A stretch of DNA of 37,354 bases from positions 1-37,354 of the IMG/VR virus record IMGVR_UViG_3300042564_000114; one strand, given 5' to 3'. The translations under genes were made by a program, and so were the position numbers. Numbering within the stretch: the stretch's first letter is position 1; each line of letters begins with the position of its first letter. The DNA is from a virus. Positions 1-10,000 of the stretch are shown in pieces. A model generated the notes under the pieces. It ran no database searches, had not been told where the DNA came from, and saw nothing but the letters and a program-made list of their open reading frames with translations.

Positions 1-22
1 GAGAAACCAAGAAAGTAAAAAA

Positions 23-280
23 ATGAACGAGCAACAAGAATTTATTGGCGCTATCGCTGGCGGCAGTGGGCATGAGCAAAAAATCAAAGACCCTTGGTCT
101 CACCGCTCTGAAGGTATGCGCTGTAAGACCTGCATCTGGTTTGTCCCAAAGAAGGCAGAGAACAAGCTTGGCTACGACTTAGGTCGATGCCGCCGTCACG
201 CTCCAACAATGAACGGATACCCCGTAGTGTTCGTGAATGACTGGTGCGGCGATCACCGTATTGACGAAAACAAATTTTAA
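23..280 (+). CDS. Small Cys-rich protein, probable zinc-binding knuckle
   Basis: An 85-residue protein with a Cys pattern suggesting a small metal site: RCKTC in the middle, GRCRRH about 20 residues later, and a final DWCGDH. Four Cys plus nearby His could bind one zinc ion. Small phage proteins with this Cys/His spacing and an APTMNGYPVV-like stretch are common, but I know of no assigned function. The ATG at 23 follows an A-rich stretch with only a weak purine ribosome site. It is the first of three tightly spaced rightward genes, with 10 bases to the next start. The role is unknown; a protein-protein or nucleic-acid binding accessory is possible. Confidence 0.7.
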   Translation: MNEQQEFIGAIAGGSGHEQKIKDPWSHRSEGMRCKTCIWFVPKKAENKLGYDLGRCRRHAPTMNGYPVVFVNDWCGDHRIDENKF

Positions 281-290
281 AGAGACACCA

Positions 291-497
291 ATGAAACAGC
301 AACGCATCTATATCGTAGGCCACGGCCAAACCATTCGCTTGGTTCGCGCCTCTCATCGTTCACAGGCACTGAGCCATGTCGCCAAGTCTTTGATTAACGT
401 CAAGGTTGCAAACCAAGACGAACTGGTCGAGGCTCTTGGCCGACAGATCGCAGTAGAGAATGCCTCCGATGGAGAGCAAGGAGAGTTAGAGCTATGA
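291..497 (+). CDS. Hypothetical phage protein, 68 aa
   Basis: Unrecognised 68-residue protein. The ATG at 291 is preferred because AAAGAG lies a suitable distance upstream. The frame remains open back into the previous gene, but a longer version would need a non-ATG start and would overlap it. The N-terminal half is basic (YIVGHGQTIRLVRASHRSQ) and the C-terminal half acidic (DGEQGELEL), which may form a small alpha/beta fold. Its stop overlaps the start of the HTH gene by four bases (ATGA), so the two are probably translationally coupled and may act together. Confidence 0.65.
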   Translation: MKQQRIYIVGHGQTIRLVRASHRSQALSHVAKSLINVKVANQDELVEALGRQIAVENASDGEQGELEL

Positions 498-709
498 AAG
501 AAGTGATCGGAGTCGGAGAGATTGCACGAATGCTTGGGGTTGTACCTGAGACAGCCCGTCAGTGGTGCGTCTCAAAAAAGATTCCGGCATTTCGGTTCGA
601 TGAGAACGGTCGGTGGAAAGCCTACCGAGAAGATATAGTGGACTGGATTGATGGGCATCGCAACGCTACGGGCGGCGAAACACCTTCGTCTTCTGAGCAA
701 TCTTCTTAG
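494..709 (+). CDS. Small helix-turn-helix protein (MerR/excisionase-like HTH)
   Basis: A 71-residue protein whose first 50 residues form a compact winged-helix reader: VGEIARMLGVVPETARQWCVSKKIPAFRFDENGRWKAYREDIVDWI matches the usual order of recognition helix, basic wing and final helix of HTH_17 or excisionase-type domains. The last 15 residues are Ser/Thr/Gly-rich and probably disordered. It likely binds DNA as a regulator or a recombination/packaging accessory. The start overlaps the previous stop as ATGA. The 3' end overlaps the oppositely oriented gene ending at 666 by 44 bases, so two transcription units collide here. I do not see the usual excisionase partner, an integrase, in the window. 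Confidence 0.75.
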   Translation: MKEVIGVGEIARMLGVVPETARQWCVSKKIPAFRFDENGRWKAYREDIVDWIDGHRNATGGETPSSSEQSS

Positions 710-1055
710 GCTGTGCTACGAACTGCTTCCCTTGTTTGTTGCCTTGCGATTTGGCTTTGTTTGTTGAAGCCTTCTCGCTGGGTGACAAGCTGTCCCAAGC
801 TTTTGCGGGGAGGTATCTTTTTCTACCCTCGGAAGGTTTGCCATCGGATGTCTTCCAATCCTCCTTCGTCCACTTAGACAGAGACTTCTGTTCTCCAGTC
901 TTTCCACCAGAGTACCCGCCGCCAGCAGCCTCGTACTTCTGAGCCACCAGTTGAGCTTTACGGGCAGACCACTCACCAGCATCACCGCCCTTGCTGCCAG
1001 CCATTACCTGCTTCTTGATGCGATCACGCAACTCAGGCTTTGTATATGTCGTCAT
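666..1055 (-). CDS. DUF5872-like basic protein, last gene of the late block
   Basis: A 129-residue strongly basic protein. The ATG at 1055 is chosen over an upstream in-frame codon because it is preceded by GAGGT at good spacing, which itself overlaps the stop of the giant gene. Features resembling the DUF5872 family are an N-terminal helix (TKPELRDRIKKQVM), a GGDAGEWSARKAQLVAQKYEAAGGGY segment, a WTKEDWKT turn and a C-terminal YLPAKAWDSLSPSEKA motif followed by a Lys/Gln-rich tail. The family has no settled function; the charge suggests nucleic-acid binding or packaging in the virion. It is probably cotranscribed with the giant gene. Confidence 0.75.
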   Translation of the reverse strand: MTTYTKPELRDRIKKQVMAGSKGGDAGEWSARKAQLVAQKYEAAGGGYSGGKTGEQKSLSKWTKEDWKTSDGKPSEGRKRYLPAKAWDSLSPSEKASTNKAKSQGNKQGKQFVAQPKKIAQKTKVFRRP

Positions 1056-1062
1056 GATTACC

Positions 1063-4000
1063 TCATTTCTTTTTGGATGCGATACGCATATCCTCGACAT
1101 CCTTGGCTATCTGGATGCGAAGCTGTTGCAGTCTTTCAATCTCAAGCCGCTTCTCTGCGCCGCTCATCTTGGGATCGTCTTCCACTATCCTCACCTGTTT
1201 GCCAATGGTTGACATCATGTTGGTTCCTTTGGTGTACAGCTTGGCTAGGGCGATCTTGTCGCTCTTCTCGATGAATGCTTCCTTGGCTTTCTCAAGCTGA
1301 CCTGAGTTCAGGAAGTGGCTTACATCTGATGTTGCGGTTGCGATGTCCTTAGCGTTCTCGTAGAACGATGTGACATAGCGAGACTGTGACTGAGGAACCG
1401 TCTTGACATAGTTGCCCACAACCAAGAAGTCATCAATACGCTCGTACCGTGACGATGCGCCATCCTTGAATGGGGTAGCCGCCACATTAGATGCCGTCTG
1501 AATTACAGTTCCGACCCAGCCAAGGTATCCCTTGAGCAAGTAGTCGTACTGGATTGGCGATAGCTGCGTGGACTGTGTGCTGATAGCCCCGCCGGTAGCC
1601 TTAGAAGCAAACTCAGCGAACAGACTGTTGACAGTTCCAAGCGCAACGGCAGCTCCAGAAGTTCCAGGGGAGACGCGGTTCTGGACAGATATTCTTTCCA
1701 TGCCCATGCTCTCGATAGGTCGGTCAGTGAATCCATCCTTGTTACGAGCGATGTCGTAGAGAGGGCGAATTGCCTGTGGGACTGGGTTGACGGCGAAGGT
1801 GTCGTGGAATACAGATAGCAGGCGCTTGGCAAACACCTTGCCCTCAACTTGAGAGTCAATCATCTGTTCTGTCATGCGCTCTGCTAGAGTGGCGATTGCG
1901 CCCATCTCGAATGGCTTGGGAATGCGAACAGCTTTATCTGTTCCGGGGAGCTTGAACCAGAAGAAGGCATCACGATCCCAATCTTCACGCTTCTTCCAGT
2001 CCTCATCGTCCTTCTGCGTCAGATACAAAATCATAGCAGCAGCCACGACTGCTCCAGTGACAGTGGCAAACTTTGCCGCTTTCTGTCTCTCGGTGTCCGA
2101 AGCCTTGCCTGTCAGCACCTGCATGGTGGGGTCGAGTCCATCACGCCCCAGCTTATACAAGCCCTGAAGTCTGGCGTTGAAGTACGGCAGAACCTGAGCC
2201 GCATAGCGTATGGCAGACCAGCTACCTTGTAAGCTGAAGTCCTGCAAATCTCTCGCAGCGTAGGATGCCTCAAGATGTGAGGCTCCCTTTGCACGGAGTT
2301 GTTGATACAGTGCAAGCCGGTTGGCATTCTCAGAGGCATCACTCACCTCGTCGTACTTGTCTTGGATCTTTCCAAAGAAAGATGCCACCTTCTCTGGTGT
2401 GTCCAAGATGTCAGCTTTGTTCACACCGGTCTTGAGTAGGCGCTTCACTGATGCGGACTGATCTCCGTCGAAGGCGTTGCCCATAGCGAACAAGCCGCCA
2501 CCAGCAAGAGCCTCGGCACGTTCTGTCTTGTAGGCTCTCCATCCCTGCATCACGTTGCCCATTGGGTTTCTGCTGAGTTCAGACAGACCTATAGACTGAA
2601 TCGAGTCTCGGATCAAGTTGTTGATCTTGAAGGTGGGAGACAAGGAGATGAAGCGAGTCAGCGTGGTTTTGAAGCCACGCATGATGTCCATGCCCCATCC
2701 GTAGCTGGGCATCTGAGCAACAGCAGACAGCGATGTCAGAAGGAACTCGTCGTCGATACGGTAGAAGGTTTCTTTGCCCTTCTCCATGACTTTGACAGCG
2801 CCCTTCTCTTGTCTTTCCAGCTTGGTCACGATGTCGCCCATCTGGGTAGCGGAAGCCAATGTCTCTACTGCCGCTTGGTTCTTCATCGAGGCTGACAGGA
2901 TATGCGTCCAATTCATCAGGACGTTCTCCATCAGGTCGTTCAATGGGCGCTCGCTACCCTTCAGTTTCTTGGACAGATACTGACCAACAGCTCCGGAACT
3001 TGTCTGGGCTGCCGACAGGCTGCCGTCATCTTCCATCTGTCGATAGAACGGGATGTACCAGATGTCTGCGGAGAAGCGTTTATACCCTTCGGCATCAATC
3101 AACCCGGTATCCTTGGCGACATCGAGGACAGATCTGTTCAGCTCATTCATGTTCTTCAGGGTCTCGGCGTAGATAGCGAGACGAGACTTACCATTCTTCA
3201 TAGTACCCATGTTCAGGCCACGCAAAGACTTGATGTCTTCTGGGCTGAAGAAACGCTCGCGCTCATCCTTTGACAGAGCTGCTGCACGGTTGGCTGCAAT
3301 CCAAAGCAGGAAGCGATCAACCTCACCGCCGACAGGATCGAGAATCTCTAACAATCCCTGCGTCCCCTTCTTCACGTTCAGTGCGCCATCATCATTGAAG
3401 ACTTGACCGTAGTGCAGGAGTGTGGAGACAGCTCCATCCTGAGAGCCAGCAGACATGCGGAGCATGAGATAGGCTTTCTGGCTGATGTCGCGGACAGATC
3501 TGAACTTGTCGAACGTACCTTGCACGATACGCATTGCGAAGTTTGGACGAAGGTGATCCAGTCTCTCCTTGATTGTGGGGGGAGAGTAGAAGCCTTTCTT
3601 TAGAGCACGTTCACGGGTGTCAGGGCTGACATCAGAGAACTGATCTTCGTAACGCTTGCGACTGAACATCGGGAAGCCATCATTGGCAACCTGTTCCTGT
3701 ATCTTTTCGGGGATGATGAACCCCATCTGTGGCTTCGCGCCCTTCGACTCAGCCTCATATCGAGCCATTCTTTGATTGTCGGCCTCTTGGTATGTGTCAA
3801 ACATTTTGCTGACGGGAGTTTCTACTTTATTATCAACCTCAACGAGTTGATACTTTCCACCCTCTTGCTGAACAACCTGAATTCTTTTCCCTTCGTATGG
3901 GTCTGCCGTAACCACATACATTGGACTGACGGTTGCTTTTGTAATTTCTTTTGCGACAGATGGGACGATTACATCGTAAAACTCACGCATACCAGCGCCA

Positions 4001-7000
4001 CCCATCGCAAGGTTGTCGCCACGGATTGTCTTTATATCCTTGAGATCTGGCTCCACCGCTGGATCGAACTCTTGATCGCCAACATCATTCTCCATAAGTG
4101 TAAGAATGTCTTTGCCGAATGTCGCAGAGATTTCTTTCTTTGACATATCGGCGTTTTTGATGTTTGCCCCGCCGAGAGAAATGGTGTTAACGTAAAAGCC
4201 CTTTTCTGTTGGTTGATATGTTATCTCCCGGACGAATTCGCTCAGCCTGTACCTTTGATTCTGTTGGTCTCCGGTAGTCCAAGCAACGCGATCAATGCCT
4301 TTGGTTTGAGCATAAGCAATAGCCCTCTTGAGAAGCAAGGAGACCCATGACTTTGTATCTTTAACGAATGGCGCTCGTGGGACTGCACCGCTTCCTTCAG
4401 ACTCGATGAACCTTTCAACCTCTTCGCGGCTTGGGAAGCCATCTTCAATCTCACCATTTGCTCGAACAATCTCCCACCCGCCATCAGTGGCTTGCCGTAT
4501 CTGCTGATTAGGAACATCAAATCCTTGCTCCCGACCTTCTTGCGCTCTTTGGCTCTGGATCTCCTCCAAGAACAAAACATCGTTACCGTCCGCATCCTTA
4601 CGCACATTTGTTCTCAGCCACCCAATGTGCTTACCATAGGCAACGTCACCAAAGTGAACGCTATCTTGATCTTTATATGGCTGGATGCTTGGATCTGTCA
4701 ATATGATTTCTGCATAGTCCATGCCATAGGGCAATGTCAGGCGCTCAGTGTTGTGCCTTGCCTTCAGCCTATCCTTTGCCCTGCCAAGAGATCTCTCATA
4801 GCCTCTAATGTGCTCACGGTTAAACACCGCCATCGAGGAGTTGTCCAATATCCACTGCTTAGCCTCCTCCATACTCATGGAGTCTGGATCTACTTTGTAG
4901 AGTTGTGGAAAGTCTTCCTCTAAATCATAAAAATCTGACCCGAACACTGCGTACTCAACATTATTTTTTTGCTCTTCTATTCGCTCTCGAACAAACTCTC
5001 TATAGTCCTCTTCTGTTGGGTCTTTGTATTCAGGTAAAGGGACAGATGGGTTATCAGTCAATATGATGTCGTTGAGCTTGACCTTGTTGCCTGCAATCCA
5101 GTTTAAGACGGTCTGCTTCTCGACCTTGCCTTCTTGCAGATCAAGCCACTCATTGATACCAGTCCACTCGATCTCAGCCTTCCTGATTCCAAGCTTTTCC
5201 TTATTCGAGTTGAGCCATGACTTCCACTGCTGGGCAGGCATAGATGTTTGCTTGACAGATTCAAAGCCACGCTCCATTGCAGAGTAGAAGGTCTCACCCT
5301 CTCTCTTGCGGCTGAACATCGGAGCCTTGGTGGTGTCTCCGCCTATCTCTATTTGATGCTCTCCGACCAATACGGCATAGCCCCTTTCAGATCCTTGCGG
5401 TGCGCTGTAGTAGCCATCAAAACCAGCTCTCAAGACAGCCCTCTCAAACGATGAGGAGATCTCTTCTTCTGTTGTGCCGCGAGCGCCTCTGGCTAGGCCA
5501 AGCGTATCGGCAACAGCATCGTAGATATTCTTGAGTTTGATTGTGTGAGCAACACTACCAACACCGGATTCTGGCTTGATGCCATAGCCAACATCCACAT
5601 AGGTGTATATGCGGTTTCTGATGTCGGCATTCGCTGGGTCTGTTAATCGAGACTTCTCTGCACCACGAAGGCCAGTCCCAAAGAATGCTGAGCTTAAAAC
5701 TCTCCGTGGTTCTTGGCTGAAGTGAACAGCTATTACCTCGATTGCCCCTTGCTTGGGGGTTCCGTACTCTGCGTCCGGTTCTCCCACAGAGATTTGGTTA
5801 GGTTGGAGTCTGCGTCCTGAGCGAGCAGCTCCTCTGGAGTCAATCCATTTATCGCGGATGGCGATGGCTTGCTCCGCAATGTCCGTAAGACGCTCACGCC
5901 TGCTCCTCCGAACATTTGCCCCTTCTCCACCTTGAAGTCCACTACCTTCGCCATATTCTGTCCCTTCTAAATAAGCTTCTCTGTTGTCAGGCCAGATAAA
6001 CTGGCTGTGGAAAGTTTGCGGCTGAGATACACGAATCTCTCCATCGTAGTCAAAAGACTCGACAGCGGATCTGATTGCCGCCCTGTACTCGTCATCAGTC
6101 AGCGTCTGCACATTGTCGTTATATGCGGAGAAGTTTCCGAATATCAACGCACCATCTCTCAATGTGTCGCTGTCTGCTTGTGGAACTCTATCAGAGATGT
6201 GCTGGCGTAGGTTGTCAAACTGAACCTCTGACATTCCAGACGGGATTTCAACTTTAACAAAACCAGCCTGATCTCCGGACGTTGTGTTGTTCTCGTCGTA
6301 AGCAACCATCGCCTTCTGATCTAACACGTAACCCATAACCTTGGCGAGAGTCTCCAACTGTTGAACAGACGCACCTGCTGGAGCATCAATCAATATGTTT
6401 GGGTTGACATCACCCTCATATCGACCGCTAGAGAATCTATAGGTAAACCCAGTCAGATCCAGTAGATTAAAAATCTGGGTCATCATCTTGTTGGCTAGGG
6501 CCTGAGTTGCGCGAGTCTTCTCCTCGACTGTCATCTCATTCCAGCGTGATGCAACCTCTTGGTCTGGGTTGGGAGCGACCTCGGCTAAAACTCCAGCAGA
6601 TCTTGTCGCTCTCTGTTGAGATGGTGCTGGCTTGCCGTACTTATCTTTCACGTACGCAACAGCAAGTTTGTAGTCACCTTCAAGATCATCAAATTCACCA
6701 GCCAAGGCTTTTTGCAGAACATCTTGATTGTCCGCATCTTCAAGATACCGAACTCTTCTGTGCCAAGGATAGTGAGCAGCAATGATTTGATTTGGCTGTA
6801 CGTCCTGAAGAACAAACGGGGCATCCCACTGATCTTTGGGAACAACAAACTCTAGCGTTGGCCTTGTCTCTACTGGGCCATAGAAAGGTGTCTCACCAGC
6901 GTAGATGGCTCTTGGCCCTTCAATACCCCTAGCGTATTTAATCGACAGGCCCTCCTTGGCGATCTTATCCAAGGACTCCGTATCTGTCTGATGGTATAGG

Positions 7001-10000
7001 CGAACATACCCATCTGGTATTGGTTGAGTGCCGAATTCCGCAGGAAGATCCATTCTCTTTTGAGAGAAGGATGGCAAACCTGTCGGCTTTGCTGGAGCTG
7101 TTGGCTGCTTCTGTTCAAAGTCCGCCAGAACGCTGACGATTGCCTGGCGTGCGGCGGCGACATCTGTCAACAGATTCTTGGAGTCCAGAGTCTGCTTGCT
7201 GCGGATCTTGTTCATTACTGAATCAAGGAAGTCCACAACAATTCTTGCGAGCTGCGTGAACATGCTTGGATTCTCATCGGCCATCATTTGCCAGAAGGAG
7301 GATTCACCGAATCTGTCTCCAACGATGTCGCCAATAGCTTCTTCCAGAATCAATGCTGGATCTTTCATGCCCTCTTTGTTGAGCTGCGCTCGATAGGCAT
7401 TCATGCCACCCTGATCCAGATAAGGCGACAGATGTTTTGTCAGTGCTGTATAAATTTCTTTATTACTGAACCGCAAAGCATGAACCATCTCATGGCCCAA
7501 GACCCGAATGTGTGGTCGGGTGCTGTTTACATTGATGAAGATTGTGTCTGATCCGTTGAGGACAGCGCCGTCTATGAAGTCAACACTTCCCTTCTCCACT
7601 GCAAAATATACGAGCTTCTTTCCGAACAGATCGGCAATGCGTTGCATGGAAGGGAGGCCGGGAATCTTTCCAGCAAGATTGCCGAGAGGTACTCTCGCTG
7701 CGGTAAAGCTGTCCGTGCTTCCTTGTCTTGCAAGGTATCCTCTGACATCCTTGTTGAGGTCGTCAACGGTTTTGAGTTTGCCATAAGAGAAGTCCCTTCC
7801 TGTTGTGGTTGTTTGCGGCGCTCTGCTTAGGCTGTACTTTGCGCCAGCACCAACACCAAGATTGCCTTCAACAATCCTCTTCATGCTGTTGATTGCGCCC
7901 ATGAGGTCGCCGTCATCAACCATCTTATTCAGCTTAACAACGTCCGCAAAGTCAAGGCCGCCGTCTTCGTCTGCTCTGTTAATGCGCTCCTTAACACGAG
8001 CCTGCATTACAGGGTCAACTGCTGGCTTTACTTCTTGCGGCTGCGCCCTGACTTCGACAGGCTGATTGCCACCGCCTGCTTCACCGCCGCCTGTTTGCTC
8101 TTCGGCTTTGACCCCCCGATCTTCCCCGACCGCTGGAACTTGTTCACCAGCTCCTTGACGTTGCTGCTCACCACCTTCTGTGACTTGCCTTGTTTGAGTG
8201 GCATCTGGTTCTCCCTGCTTGGTTAAGTATTCTTGCGCGGCGACAAGATCTTTTTGCAAGTCCGCAAGAGACTTGTTCTTTTGCTCAAGGCTTGCGCTCT
8301 TGTATTTCTTGTCAACAGCTTCCCGCTTCAACAACATCCTAGATGTTGAACCAGAAATCTGAGACATGAGGTTCTTTGCAAACAACGCACGTTTGTCAGG
8401 AGTTGCATTGTTGACATCAGCAACCGCATAACCGAGGTTGTTGATGAATGTGGTCAGTTGCTGAATAGCATCGTCAGCCGACTGCAAGACTGGGCCTATG
8501 TCCGCATTGTCTTTGTATTCGTTGTAGCGGCCTTGGTCTCTCTTGCTATCAGTAAAGTAAACCGACACGCCGCGCTTCTCTGTGACCTTCTGTACTCCAG
8601 CACCTTTAAGCGCCTTCAACTCAGCCAGCTTAGCTTCTCTGAAGTTGTTGTCTGTGATGCGGCTCTTACCGGCTACAGCAGTACGGATTCCGCTGATTAA
8701 GTTTTTGTCACCGCCTAGAGCCTCCAGCTCATTTGCTATCTCTGTGGCGCGAGCGCGAAGGGGAATCTGTTGTTGCTCTTCTTCTGGAGTGAGAGCAGCA
8801 ATAGCCGTCTTCTTGCCCTTGGTGGGCGTCACTGGGGCGGTAGGGGTAACGGTTGGCGCTACTACCGGAGCGGCGGCAGTTGTTACCGGAGCGGCAGGAG
8901 TTACTACCGGAGCTGCCGCAGGAGTTACCTCTGCTGGCTTCTTACGAGTCTCCACAAAATAGAACGTGCCGCCGCCTTCGGCTTTGGAGCGTTTACCCTG
9001 ACGGATTCGCGCCTCAAGTCCCTGTCCGACCAAGTTTGTTTGGGCGTAGCCACCGCTGCGCTGTCCTGTTTTTGCGTCTTTCGGGCCGAACAGAAAAGTC
9101 TCGGCAGCCTGGGGTGATGGGAATCTGTTCCCGACTGGGCCTTTGTCTGTTGTGATGCCGATCAATGGCTCAAAGCCTTGCTGTCTGGCAACCAAGTCTT
9201 CAGGAGACAGGGCGACCGTACCAGCCTGACCGCCTGCTGTCTCTGGCAGGATCACTGGCTGAGCTTCACCCTCTAGGGTGCGGGTCTCAAGATTGGGGGT
9301 TACGCTGGCTCGCTGTATGACGGGCTCGATTGCGCCCGTATCTCCGCCGACTGCGGTAGATGCTGTCTCGCCAAAAGCGGCAAGGACATCAGCCTCACGT
9401 TGCTTTCTGGTTTCAGCTCTGGCTTCAGGAGTTGGAGCCTCAAGGTCAACCAACATGCGCTGGGTAGCCAGTGCCTTGGTGACTACATTCTGGAATCTTG
9501 GATCGTCGCCAGACTCAATGCCGTTGGCCTGAAGGATTGGGCCAAGAGCTGGATCGTCGAACATCGAGTCGAACAGTTCCTGACGACCATCGTCGGATGT
9601 CATATCAGCCTGAGCTTGCTCCAGAATCTGTCGAACTCTGTCGGGGGATGTCTTGCCGCCACGGAAAGCGCCGACCGCAGCACCGATAGTGCCGCCGCCC
9701 AATCCACCCAAAGCAAAGGCGTTGATGTACTCGTTCATGGCATCTTCGCCAGTGAGATCTTTGCCTGCGCCGAAACGCTCAATGGCTGTCTGGAATAGTT
9801 CTTGACCACCCTCAATACCAACACCAGCCGCGCCGCCAATCAGCGCACGACCGGGGCGACCAGCGCCGGGGATGTTGATCTTGCCAGCCGCAACGCTCAA
9901 GCCAAGACGATCAACCGCCGCCTCAGACAGACCAGCAACAACGCCAGATCCAAAGATTCGGGCCAGATCGCCACCAGTCAGTTCGCGGCCTTCTTTTCCT

